In this document: one piece after another, positions 1 to 10,100 of the stretch
Layout: each line of letters begins with the position of its first letter
How positions within the stretch are numbered: the stretch's first letter is position 1
From: Posidonia oceanica
Taxonomy: Eukaryota; Streptophyta; Magnoliopsida; Alismatales; Posidoniaceae
DNA: 64,000 nucleotides
NCBI GenBank assembly: GCA_037176725.1
Contig: JAZBRS010000035.1
Coordinates: 45,394,001 to 45,458,000, forward strand
Direction: 5' to 3'
Notes under the pieces: generated by a model
Told to the model about the DNA's origin: nothing
Seen by the model: the letters and a program-made list of their open reading frames with translations, nothing else
The model's database searches: none
Translations under genes and position numbers: made by a program

Positions 1-326
1 GAGCAGTTTGGGGTGCCAGCCCGCAAGGGACTCAGCTGGGGATGATCAGCTGAGGAGGATGGCGTAGCTTGACGACGTGGGTCTGCAGATGCTCTGGACT
101 CCGGATTGGGTGCTGAGGACTTTACTGCGTTGTGATGCCTGCAAGTCTGGTTAGAGGGCCCAAGATGGTGATGATAATGATATGCAATACAGCAAAGAAA
201 CTTGATGTGCGAGCAGAAAGCAGAAACAGTTTTTCATTGATAAAGCTTGGTGGGTACAATGCCTGTGGCAGGCCAGAAATGTACAGCATAGTCTGAAAGA
301 AGACCATATGATGGTTGCACAAGGGC
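1..326 (-). other. A1 3' internal region after the PMD gene
   Basis: No gene. This is the 3' flank of the PMD ORF. Positions 1-110 resemble 61880-61990 of element C (shared 'cgtgggtctg' stretch), just inside C's palindromic array, so the missing part of A1 probably begins with such an array. A weakly conserved stretch near 225-285 aligns with the 3' flank of the PMD genes of B (about 40755-40830) and C (about 62125-62185), and may be the 3' untranslated region. Confidence 0.55.
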
Positions 327-1529
327 CTAGTCAGTTCGGGCCTTCTTCGACTGCCTGGAGTCGGGGAACAAGGGACCGCCTGGCGGGACTTCAGTGATGG
401 GCCAGAGCTGTCGGACTTCAGCTTCGTATTCAGGGGTGCATCCTACGCCTCTCACAACTGCAATGTCTGTAGATTGGACCCCATGCTGCATCAGACTAGC
501 AAGCTTTTTGGTTGGGGCAGTTGTGCTGAGAGGGTACATCTGTAGAAGCTTGGGCGCTGTACTGTCGATGAAGGCGCCCTGTTGGAAGCCGAACTGGCGC
601 ATGACCCTGATTGGGTGGTACTCTACGCCTGCTGTGAAGCCTGGAAGAACGATCAGTCGCGTGTCGCGCGCGCTGAAAAAGACAGTGAATGGCTCGGCTG
701 CAGAGGGGACGATACGCCAGGTCACAGCATCGTCAGTCAGTGCTGACAGCCTCTCGTACTCTTCTTTGACGCTCTTGTCTGCTCTGGTACGGACGCTGCT
801 GCAGTATGCTTCGAAGGCGTGTACTTGAGGGCGCAGGAAGTCCATCTCTAAGTGCGCAGTCAGCCAGACTTGTATGAGTGCTCCGCAACCGTGGAAGTGG
901 CGGCAGCGATGAGAAATGCGGTCCAGCCCGCGATAAGTCTCTGCCAAGACGACTGGTGCCAGGTCTATGTGCTGGGTCACCACAGCTAATGCAATCTCTG
1001 CGACCTCGATGGCCACTGTCAGTCGGCCATGAGTAAAGATCAGCTCGCCCAGAAAGCGGATGACAAATCCTCGGAGCCACAGCTCATCTCCGAGGTCAGC
1101 ACGCTTGTTCATGATATCATCGAAGTGTGCAAGGCGAAGCATAGGCTCTGGTCCACTGGTGCAGATTAGCCTCTGTTGGCAGGTTCGAGTGGATAGCCCA
1201 GTCAATTGGCTCAGGATCCGGAGATATCCGTCTCGCCTCATGAAAATGGGTGGCCCCATGATTTTTGAAAAGCCGCAGATCCGACGCATCTCTTCCAGTG
1301 TGGGTGTCAGTTCAGTCTTGCCAAAGCGGAAGACGTGGTGCGCCGGTTTCCAGAATCTTGCGGCGGCACACAGAAGGTGGCGGCTGACTTCCACATCAGC
1401 AGCCTTCAGCAGTTTAGCTGGTATGCCCCACAGGCGCAGCTTTTCACAGTCTACTTGAGTGAGCCTGCCGATCCATTCTCGCAGGGCTTCCGAGCAATGT
1501 GCAGGAGTTAGCAGAGTAGGGAAGCCCAT
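327..1529 (-). CDS. Plant mobile domain (PMD/DUF7745-like) protein carried by retrotransposon
   Basis: Intact 400-codon ORF downstream of pol in the same orientation. The start at 1529 (MGFPTLLTP) is chosen because element B has the matching ATG (MGYPTLVTP, 39548); the frame stays open to 1703, but that extension is not clearly conserved. Visible features are an N-terminal helical segment with 'LREWIGRL', an 'ARFWKPAHHVFRFGKTELTP' block at residues 57-76 followed by TLEE, and a basic C-terminus ending KKARTD that could act as a nuclear signal. The 'FW...F.FG..E.TPTLEE' pattern is what I know from the PMD superfamily (MAIL1/MAIN-like and retroelement-borne DUF7745 proteins), whose biochemical role is poorly known and linked to silencing. 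No catalytic residues can be named. Degenerate copies lie at the same place in B and C. It is not an envelope gene: I see no signal peptide or membrane anchor. Confidence 0.75.
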   Translation of the reverse strand: MGFPTLLTPAHCSEALREWIGRLTQVDCEKLRLWGIPAKLLKAADVEVSRHLLCAAARFWKPAHHVFRFGKTELTPTLEEMRRICGFSKIMGPPIFMRRDGYLRILSQLTGLSTRTCQQRLICTSGPEPMLRLAHFDDIMNKRADLGDELWLRGFVIRFLGELIFTHGRLTVAIEVAEIALAVVTQHIDLAPVVLAETYRGLDRISHRCRHFHGCGALIQVWLTAHLEMDFLRPQVHAFEAYCSSVRTRADKSVKEEYERLSALTDDAVTWRIVPSAAEPFTVFFSARDTRLIVLPGFTAGVEYHPIRVMRQFGFQQGAFIDSTAPKLLQMYPLSTTAPTKKLASLMQHGVQSTDIAVVRGVGCTPEYEAEVRQLWPITEVPPGGPLFPDSRQSKKARTD

Positions 1530-3027
1530 TGTGCTGATTGCAGAAGACAGAGGCTGATGGATGCAAAGCTTGAGTGTACCTGCTATCAGTAAACAGTCAG
1601 ATCTCGCAGGCAAATAATCTTTGATAGAAGACAAAGTCTGAAGCTGAAAAATGTAGTTGCATATGCATTTAGCAGTTGATAACAGAACATAGCAGTTAAG
1701 CACAGATAAGCAAAGGGATTCTGCGGCAGTCTTGCGGACACGGGGGCGAGGGCCGGCAGGAGATCTAGACCAGCGCAGCTTGAGAGTCGTCGACGCGCTC
1801 TGCTGGGGGGAAGTACTATCTCAGGGCCGGAGCGTGTTGCAGAGCGAAATGATTGATGAGAAAAGAAATGACAGAAGAGGATGCATGTATGCAGGATGCA
1901 AGTGCTATGCTTATGAAGATGAGTAGTATTGGATGAATGAGTATGCTTGAGTGGATGCTTGAGTGCCCTCAGCGTGCGGAGTGCTTTGGTGCCTGCTGCA
2001 GAGGAAGGGAGTGGTCCTTGACTCACTGGGTCCTACTCAGACTCTCGGCTTATTGGTGGCGCTCCGGAATAGGTGGTTGGCATTATAGGTGGTGATGTGG
2101 TGAGGACAGGCTACTGGCTGTACTCTCAGGACCTACACCTATTCTTTCAGCTCTCTCTCTTTTTTTGACCCCTCCCTCATAGGTATGCAGTCTTTTTCTG
2201 CCCCTAGTTAGGAGAAGGTATGTGTTTGCTCTTGGGAGGATGTGGTAGACCCCTTTTCCAGGCTTGACATACTGGGGATCTCTAGTAAAGCATGGGGGAT
2301 AACGATGCCTGTGTTTTTTGGGCTACCTTTGCCCTTTTCTTCTTCTCTTTTTTTTTGTTTTGCTTGCTTTTCTCCTTTTTTTGTTTTTGTTTTTGTTGTA
2401 TCTCTTTTTTTCTTTTTCTTCTTTTTTTTTGCTTGATCTTTTTCCTCTTTTTTTTTCAGGCTTTTGCTATCCCCATTTTGGTGGCAAAAGAAGGGTGCTT
2501 GAAATGTAATGGATTTAGGCTTTGGGTCTGCTGTGTGATAGGTAGAAGGAGCAGGGTTAGACTGCACACCCCTATCTCTAGGGCCGGTTTCTGTCTTCGT
2601 CTTCTGTTCCTTGGACGTGCCCAAGCCTAGATGTCTACTCTCACCTTTTCAGATTCACATCCTAACATTTTTCTCTCTCAGAGATGTATGTCCTTACGAG
2701 ATTAGACAGTTTGCCTGTCCTCGTTGGTGGTGGCTCCCTCACTTGCTAAGACATCTAAGTAGTGCCGGGTGAGGCAGGGTGACTCTTTCCAGAGCAGGCG
2801 AGCACTTCCGGTTGTCATCACCGGGCCAAAGATACAATGCTTGAGAGAATGACGATGATGATTTAAAAAGAAAGGGGGCAAGAGCTGAAAGGATGACGAT
2901 GATGATGATTTGAATAGGGATGTAAGAGTTGAAAGGATGACGATGATGATTTGAAAGGAGTTGAAGCAAGAAGGCGAGAATGCAAGTGCAGGTGGGAGAG
3001 GGGCATCTGCAACGGGGCCGCTTTCGG
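1530..3027 (-). other. Post-pol spacer of A1 with a purine-rich tract
   Basis: No supported gene. It separates integrase from the PMD gene. On the element sense strand about 2338-2460 is nearly pure A/G, which gives an open but meaningless lysine-rich frame. The same A-rich tract occurs at the same place in B (about 38650-38755) and D (about 57590-57680). Just upstream of the PMD start (about 1565-1590, minus strand) is a pyrimidine-rich run ending in CAG, matching 'tttacag' at 39498 in B, a possible splice acceptor for a PMD message (inference). Confidence 0.6.
2338..2460 (-). repeat. A/G-rich homopurine tract (element sense)
   Basis: The plus strand is almost pure T with interspersed C and G, so the element RNA is poly-purine here. 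The tract recurs in B and D at the same position. It could serve as an extra polypurine primer site during plus-strand synthesis, or simply be slippage-prone sequence. Confidence 0.6.
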
Positions 3028-5982
3028 CTACTGATAGTACTTCTTGAGATAGCAGAGGTTGACAGGCTCAGACTGCTCAATCTGGTCCATATCCTCAAGA
3101 GTCACAGCGCCTCCCGAAAAGATCTGTTTGACCACAAAGGGGCCGCGCCAATTGGGTCGGAATTTCCCTCGACCGTCAGGCAAATGAATGGCGCGCAAGA
3201 CAAGGTCCCCTGGCTGAAAGCTTCTGGGCTGGACCTTCTTCAAGAATGCTCTGGCCATCCGCTTCTGATAGCAGTGAGCGTTGTGCATGGCTTGCAATCT
3301 GCGCTCATCAATCAAGTTCAATTGGACGCAGCGGTCTTCGACCCATTCTGCTTCTTCCAACTCAGCTTCCCGCAGGATCCGCAGAGAGGGGATCTCCACT
3401 TCAACAGGTAACACTGCTTCCATGCCGTACACCAGAGAGTACGGGGTGGCTCCTGTAGAGGTCCGTATTGATGTCCTGTACGCCCAGAGTGCGTACGGGA
3501 GCTTGTCATGCCAATCCTTGTGGATTTCTGCCATTTTCTTCAGGATCTTGACAATGTTTTTGTTTGCAGATTCCACTGCTCCGTTCATCTGAGGCCGATA
3601 AGGCGAGGATCGATGGTGCTTGACCTTAAGACTTTGCAGATATTCTTCGATCCTTTTGGCAATAAAGTTTGAGCCGTTATCAGAGATGACAGAGTGCGGG
3701 ACCCCATATCGGGCAACAATATTGTTTCTGATAAATTTTTCTGTTGCCGCAACGGTGACTGTTCTGTAAGAGGCCGCTTCCACCCACTTGGTAAAGTAAT
3801 CGATCGCTACGAGAATGTAACGATGACCATTTGAAGCAGCGGGGTGGATGGCACCGATGACATCGATCCCCCAGGTGGAGAAAGGCCATGGCGAAGACAT
3901 ATTGTGCAGCTGATGTGGAGGGGCCTTGATGAAGTTACCATGGATCTGACAGTTGTGGCATCTACGCACGAACCGGCAGCAGTCGGCTTCCATGGTCTGC
4001 CAGAAATATCCTTGAAGCATGATCTTCTTGGCCAGGAGGACGCCGTTCATGTGCGGGCCACAGGTTCCCGCATGCACTTGGAGCATTAGCGTGTCAGCCT
4101 CCGATTTGTTCAGGCAGCGCAGTAGCATCTGGTTGTATGATCTTCTGTATAGCTGCCCGGCCCCTAACACATATTTTGACGCCAGACGCGCCAGAGTTCT
4201 CTTGTCTGCTGCCGTGGTATCAGGAGGAAAGTTACCAGACTCCAGGAAAGACTTTATGTCTTGATACCAGGGCTGCCCCTCTGCGGGATCCGCTTCTTCT
4301 ATGCTCATGCAGTATGCAGGCTGCTCAATGCGAGTGACTGATACATCCACAGTGCTGTCTTCTGATATAGTGAGCCAGGATGCCAGAGTTGCTAGTGCGT
4401 CTGCATACGCGTTCTTCGCTCTGTTCAGGTATGTGAAGCGGATGCTCTTGAATTCTTTCATCAGCCTCAGCAGGTGTTCGTGATACGGCACAAGCTTGGG
4501 ATCTTTTGTCTTCCAATCGCCGTTCACTTGAGAAATCACCAGCATGGCATCGCCATGCACATGCAGCTTCTGCGCCTCATGCTCGAGGGCGACTTTCAAC
4601 CCTAGGATGCATGCTTCGTATTCTGCTTCGTTGTTTGTGCAGGTGAAGGTCAGCTTCCTCGCGAAAGGAGTCATCTGTCCTTGAGGCGTGGTCAGCACTG
4701 CGCCTACGCCTCGGCCCTTCTTGTTGACTGCACCATCAAAGTAGAGCTGCCATTCCTCTGCTTCTTCAGGATCTTTCTGCTCAGAGTCCTCCATTGCAAA
4801 GAGAATGTCTTCATCAGGGAACTGCGTCTGGAGGGGTTGGTATTCAGGCAAAGGGAGGTCAGCAAGATGGTCTGCCATTGCTTGACCCTTCATGGATTTC
4901 TGTGTGACGAAGGTGATGTCGTACTGAGACAATAACACCTGCCACTTAGCACATCTGCCCACCATGGCCGGCTTCTGGAAGAGGAATTTGATGGGATCGT
5001 GCCGGCATAAGAGCTGTACTGGGTATGCCATCATGTAGTGCCTCAGCTTCTGTGCAGCCCAGACAAGGGACAAGCAAGTCTTCTCTAGTGTTGTGTACCT
5101 GGCTTCACATTCATTAAATTTCTTGCTCAGGTAGTAGATGGCGCGCTCCTTTCTACCAGATTCGTCATGTTGGCCCAAGACGGCGCCCATGGAATGCTGC
5201 GTGGTAGAAAGGTAGAGAAGCAAAGGTCTCCCTGGCGTAGGCGGGACCAGGACAGGAGGCTTGATCAATAGCTGCTTGATCTTGGCAAATGCAGCCTGAC
5301 ACTCCTCGTTCCAGTGGATCTGCGCATTCTTCTTCAAGAGCTTGAATATGGGTTCACAGATGGGTGTAAGCTGTGCAATGAAGCGACTGATATATTGTAA
5401 ACGCCCAAGCAGACTTCTGACTTCTTTTTCAGTTCTAGGGGGTGGCATGTCCACGATGGCTTGTGCTTTCAACGGGTCCACCTCAATCCCCCTTTGGCTA
5501 ACAATGTAGCCGAGCAATTTGCCAGAAGATACCCCGAATACGCACTTCTTGGGATTCAGGCGCAGCTTGTACTTCCGTAGACGGTTAAAGAGCTTTCTGA
5601 GACAGGCAAGATGATCCTCGGGCTCTTTGGTTTTGGCAATCATATCGTCTACATAGACCTCCACTTCTTGGTGCATGAGGTCGTGGAATAGCGCAGTCAT
5701 GACCCTTTGATAGGTTGCACCAGCATTCTTCAGGCCGAACGGCATGACTTGGTAGCAGAAGACTCCCCAAGGGGTGATGAATGAAGTCTTTTCCATGTCC
5801 TCTTCTGCCATTTTGATCTGATTGTATCCAGAAAAGCCGTCCATGAAGGAGAGCATCTTGTGGCCTGCTGTATTGTCGACTAGGACGTCAATGTGAGGCA
5901 ACGGAAAGTCGTCCTTGGGACTCGCCTTGTTCAGGTCCCTGTAGTCGATACAGATCCGGATTCGGCCATCTTTCTTGGGCAC
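3028..5982 (-). CDS. pol: Pol: reverse transcriptase, RNase H, second RNase H, integrase (984 codons open)
   Basis: Open segment of the polyprotein after the UAG at 6001. It opens inside the RT domain (PKKDGRIRICIDYRDLN) and has the RT active site YVDD at residues 110-113. The gypsy-type RNase H follows at about 250-380 (LLYLSTTQHSMGAVLG). A second RNase H starts near residue 412 (LYFDGAVNKKG, NNEAEYEA, a GDA motif, and a late Asp in YADAL), the arrangement typical of Tat/Ogre elements. Integrase starts with an H/H/C/C zinc module (about 635-680), then the DDE core with Asp in GIDVIGAIHP, Asp in SDNGSNF and Glu in AVESANKN, and a GDLVLR...WRGPF tail. The protein ends LKKYYQ with no chromodomain. 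All catalytic residues I can check are present. The true translation start is upstream, in gag. Confidence 0.93.
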   Translation of the reverse strand: MPKKDGRIRICIDYRDLNKASPKDDFPLPHIDVLVDNTAGHKMLSFMDGFSGYNQIKMAEEDMEKTSFITPWGVFCYQVMPFGLKNAGATYQRVMTALFHDLMHQEVEVYVDDMIAKTKEPEDHLACLRKLFNRLRKYKLRLNPKKCVFGVSSGKLLGYIVSQRGIEVDPLKAQAIVDMPPPRTEKEVRSLLGRLQYISRFIAQLTPICEPIFKLLKKNAQIHWNEECQAAFAKIKQLLIKPPVLVPPTPGRPLLLYLSTTQHSMGAVLGQHDESGRKERAIYYLSKKFNECEARYTTLEKTCLSLVWAAQKLRHYMMAYPVQLLCRHDPIKFLFQKPAMVGRCAKWQVLLSQYDITFVTQKSMKGQAMADHLADLPLPEYQPLQTQFPDEDILFAMEDSEQKDPEEAEEWQLYFDGAVNKKGRGVGAVLTTPQGQMTPFARKLTFTCTNNEAEYEACILGLKVALEHEAQKLHVHGDAMLVISQVNGDWKTKDPKLVPYHEHLLRLMKEFKSIRFTYLNRAKNAYADALATLASWLTISEDSTVDVSVTRIEQPAYCMSIEEADPAEGQPWYQDIKSFLESGNFPPDTTAADKRTLARLASKYVLGAGQLYRRSYNQMLLRCLNKSEADTLMLQVHAGTCGPHMNGVLLAKKIMLQGYFWQTMEADCCRFVRRCHNCQIHGNFIKAPPHQLHNMSSPWPFSTWGIDVIGAIHPAASNGHRYILVAIDYFTKWVEAASYRTVTVAATEKFIRNNIVARYGVPHSVISDNGSNFIAKRIEEYLQSLKVKHHRSSPYRPQMNGAVESANKNIVKILKKMAEIHKDWHDKLPYALWAYRTSIRTSTGATPYSLVYGMEAVLPVEVEIPSLRILREAELEEAEWVEDRCVQLNLIDERRLQAMHNAHCYQKRMARAFLKKVQPRSFQPGDLVLRAIHLPDGRGKFRPNWRGPFVVKQIFSGGAVTLEDMDQIEQSEPVNLCYLKKYYQ

Positions 5983-6000
5983 AGGTACAATGTTTGCCAG

Positions 6001-7140
6001 CTATTCAGGATAAAGAACGACCTTCAGAAAGTTGACTCCAAGCTGCTTCATTATCTCTTCTTTGATCATGAGCAGCCACTGCGGTCGCCATCTTCTCAAT
6101 TTCTGCTTTACTGGCTTGGCATCCGGATTTAAGGGCAGATTGTGCACCACTATTTCTATGTCAAGGCCGACCATATCTTCATAACTCCAGGCGAAGACAT
6201 CCGCATATTCTTTCAGGAATGCGATGAATTCTGCTCCAGCCTGGGTGGACAGCTGGGCACTGATGCAAACTTCTCTGACTTCCTCAGCTGTGCCGATGTT
6301 GACAACCTCCGTTTCTTCTTCGACATGGAGGTTGGGGCCTTCTGGGTCGTCGTCATAGGGCCGGAACTCGGGCAAAGGTTCGTCAGTCTCATCCATGCCC
6401 GTATCATCCTCCTCTCCATAGGCAATAAGTTCTGAGAGGATCTCTTTCTCAAAGGAAGGGCTTGTGATGTTGAAAGAGTACATGTGTTCCGCTGCTTGGC
6501 CCTGGTGACGCTTCAGGATGGTCACGCTCACTCGGGTATTCTTGTAGCCTCGGTGCGCGACCTCCGTCCCAGCAACTCCTTCTGTTGTTTGCTCTGGCCT
6601 GACTGGTTCTGCTGAGTGTTCTGTTGATACTGCTGAGGGCTTAGCTGACTCTACTGCTGATACTGCTGACTGTTCTGCTGCTGAGGCATTCTGCTCTGTT
6701 ACTGCTGCTGCATGTACTGCTGATGTTCCTCCCTCTGGGTCTTCTAGTGTGCTTGTGGAGGATACGCCAGACTGGCGGCTGATCTGGTTACTGCCGCTCG
6801 GTATGTTGTTCAGGTGAGGCATGGGTTGCACAAACCACCTAGACTCGCCTTCTGGTTGAAGAGTGATGAGCTCATCTGGTCTAGGGGAGCCCGGCGTTGC
6901 TGAGTCTTCCAGAACCAGGATAGAAGCATGGTCCTCTTGCAGAGGAGGATCCGTGACTACGGCTTTCCCTTTCCTTTCTGCAGCTTGGTGATCTGCCAGG
7001 TCATCTGCTATCGACTTGAGTTGTTCTTGATAAAGCAACTCTAAGTCGGACATCCAGGAATCGACCTGGGCTTCTATCGCCACTCCTTCTTCCTCGTCTG
7101 AGGGGGAGTCGACGTAGTAGGCGCCGGGGGCCTGCGGCAC
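6001..7140 (-). CDS. pol: Polyprotein linker and N-terminal part of RT, between two UAG codons
   Basis: Same reading frame as gag-pro (ends 7177) and pol (starts 5982). The first two thirds are a low-complexity acidic linker (YYVDSPSDEEE near residue 10, then Ser/Ala/Glu-rich text). The last 100 residues are the conserved RT approach (FAWSYEDMVGLD, KPVKQKLRRWRPQWL, FLKVVLYPE). The UAG at 6001-6003 replaces the Trp codon of the YPEW motif; B still has TGG there, so it is a G-to-A nonsense mutation. The frame is open upstream to the UAG at 7177-7179; the Met at 7140 is only the first ATG after that stop. Confidence 0.85.
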   Translation of the reverse strand: MPQAPGAYYVDSPSDEEEGVAIEAQVDSWMSDLELLYQEQLKSIADDLADHQAAERKGKAVVTDPPLQEDHASILVLEDSATPGSPRPDELITLQPEGESRWFVQPMPHLNNIPSGSNQISRQSGVSSTSTLEDPEGGTSAVHAAAVTEQNASAAEQSAVSAVESAKPSAVSTEHSAEPVRPEQTTEGVAGTEVAHRGYKNTRVSVTILKRHQGQAAEHMYSFNITSPSFEKEILSELIAYGEEDDTGMDETDEPLPEFRPYDDDPEGPNLHVEEETEVVNIGTAEEVREVCISAQLSTQAGAEFIAFLKEYADVFAWSYEDMVGLDIEIVVHNLPLNPDAKPVKQKLRRWRPQWLLMIKEEIMKQLGVNFLKVVLYPE

Positions 7141-7176
7141 TGGCCCGGCTGCAAGACAGATCGCCGCCCTTGGGGT

Positions 7177-10100
7177 CTACATGATCTGGTTCACGGGCGC
7201 GTCCGATGGTGGCAACTCTGACGTAGATGGCCCAAATAGACAGGCTAGCGGTGCTAAGGATGAATAAGCTGCCAGGGTCACAGTTGGAGAATAAGCAGGG
7301 GTGCTCTTCAGAGGGCTCAAGGGCCCGGAGAGTGTAGTGCTCAGTTGGCCTTTTGTATCAGGCCGTAACTGAGAGAGCGCAGCTTCTGACGCCATAGGGT
7401 CTTGCCATGAGAGCTGCTGCTGGTTGTCAGGAGAATGCGAAGCGGACTGCGCCAGCTGCATTCCTGAGGACGATGCTGGAGCGGGCTGAGCCGCGTTGCT
7501 GACTGAGCTGATAGATGGTCCCTCCGGAGATGGGGACAGTGGCACTAATGTGGTTGTGACCGTCGGTAGCATGTTTGGTTCTGTCAGAAGGAGTGTCTCT
7601 AACTCCTGCACCTCTGCCTGAACTTGTAATGCAGATGTGGCTGCAAAAGAGTGGGAACTTGCTTGTTCTGCCACAGGGCCTGCTGAGCTGCCTGCTATAT
7701 CTGCCAGAGGGAGAGCTGAAAAGACTGACTGTGGGGCCTCTGCTCTGACCACTGTTTCTGCTGAGCTGATTGGGACTGCCTCTGTTGTGCCAGACTGCTC
7801 CTCATCCGAGTAGTAGTCCTCGACACACACCCAATCCTCTGTCGGCGTCGTGGCTTGATCGTTGGTGGATCCCAGAATTCCTGCACTGGTGAAGTTAGTG
7901 AGGTCTCTGGGAATGGCCGCTTCACGATCTTTGAGCTGGAAGCAGTGATCTTCGTTGAGCTTTGGTTCGTAACCGAGGCCTTCCGATTTCCTTCGCTCCA
8001 TTGCTACGATCGGCTCCGCGATCCCTTGGCCGTGACGCCCGAGCGGCGTGCCCTTTGTGTAACCCCACCTGTGACATACATTCTCGACCATTCGAAAGGG
8101 GTTACTGTGAACGGCCAAAGAGTTGACACGTTCAAGATCAGGAACGAAGTTAACTGGCTCGCACCGGTTAACACGATAGAGGGCTTCAGAAGTCTCGGGG
8201 TCAAATGGGATAGATTGCGAAGACACGGGAGAGACTGCTTCGATCCGCTCCTTCTCAAAGTTCTCCGCCATGACGACAATGACATCATCGCCATGACGGT
8301 ACTTTATCATTCGATGGAGGGTCGAAGGAAGGACCTGATGCTTGTGAAGCCAAGGGCGCCCAAGCAGAAGATTGAAGTTAGGCTTCAAGTCGACGACATA
8401 GAATTCTACGTCGAAGACGACCGGACCGATAGCCAGAGGGATAATCAGAATCCCTAGAGCGTCATGGTGAGTGTTGTCAAAAGCAGTCATTCCCTTCACG
8501 GCTGGCGTGATATCCTCGGCTTTGAATCCGAGCTTGGTTGCTGTACGCAAGGGGCAGACGTTAAGGCCTGACCCGTTATCAACCAGTGTTAGGGGAATGC
8601 GGAAGTTTTTGAACTGCACCGTGACGAATAGGGGCTGGTTGTGATTAATCCCCGCCGGAGGCAGTTCATCACTCGTGAAAGAGATGACCTGGGGCTCCGC
8701 GATTAACCCAACCATGCTCTCCAAGGTAGAAGGCTCAATGGACTGGGACACACGAGCAGCCTGGAACACGCGAAGAAAAGCCTCGCGGTGCTCGGCAGAA
8801 GTGTGGATCAAATCCCAGATGGAGATGTCGGCTTTGACCTTCTTAAGCTGAGAGGTTAAGTCTGCCTTAGGTTGGCTTCTCCTAGCAGCTGGAGGAGTGG
8901 TTCTAGCAGGTTCTAAGGGGATAGTGGAAGGAAGCTGGGTTACTACAGGCTGGGTAGGGATTTGGCTAACTACGGGCTGACCTGGGGTTGGATCTGCTAT
9001 GGGTTGGCTTGAGGGTGGGGGCATAACAGGTCTAGGGTGAGTTGGCCTAGTTGCCGGCACTGGGGGCCTGTAAACCCTCCCCGATCGCGTTACTTCCGCA
9101 CACATTTCCGTGGCGTAGCTGTAAGGGACGTGATGGGTGTCCAGGGTCAAATCGATGACGACTGGAGCACGTGCTGCGAGCACAGGAGGGGTTACAGGGG
9201 GGCCTACGGGATACTGAGGTCTGTCTAAGGGATATGGTTGTTGTGGTGGGAAGGCTGGGGCAGGTTGAGGTCTGCCTAGGAGGTGTAGCCGAGGTCTATC
9301 TAAGGGGTATGGTTGTTGGGGTGGGAAGGCTGGGGCAGGTTGAGGTCTGCCTAGGAGGTGTAGCCGAGGTCTATCTAAGGGGTATGGTTGTTGGGGTGGG
9401 AAGGCTGGGGCAGGTTGAGGTCTGCCTAGAAGGTGTGGCTGAGGTCGCCCTAAAAGGTGGATAGGGGAACTAGGCTGGGCCCTAGCTAGAAGGTGCACAG
9501 GGGATTGAGCCTGAGGGAGCACGGTGGGAGGCGCAAGAGGGTGCTCCGGCCTGGCACGCGGTCGGATCAAATGGATTCCCGACTCGGAGCCGGTAACTGC
9601 CGCGAGGTAGAGACTGACCGGGAAAGGCTCAGAGATGTCAGAGATAAGATCGGAAGGGTCTACTTCAGAGGTAGCAGGCCCAGAAGGAAAGACAGAGTGG
9701 ACGCCTGAGGTTCCCGCCCCTCCCGGATAAGAGTGCTCCGGTAAAGGTTGGCGGACGATGCCAGAATGCGGGGGAATAGCTGGAGATGCAGATGCATGAG
9801 TGCGTGCTTGAGTGGATGCCTCGTGCGTGTCGATCACAATCGTTCCCGATTCGATCAGGTCCTGAATTGCGTTCCGCAGGGAGAAGCAATTGTCCGTCGA
9901 ATGCCCGACGCTTCGATGGAAATTGCAGAAGAGGTCCGACCTAAACCAATGCGGCAGGGGGCTTGGCGGCGGACGAACCTCCGGGAACTTCAGGAGTGAT
10001 GCCACCTTTGGCAAGATGACCGTGAGTGGTTCCACCAGTGGGGTGAAATTCTGCCTCTCAGTGGGTGGTCTTCTTTGCCTCGGGTACGGGCCTTGCTGAA

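Noticed and set aside
327..1529. Envelope-like gene, as in Athila elements
   Set aside because: No signal peptide, transmembrane segment or glycosylation-rich ectodomain; it matches the PMD pattern instead.
2208..2624. Lysine-rich 138-codon ORF on the minus strand
   Set aside because: It follows the homopurine tract; no homologous frame is kept in B or D.
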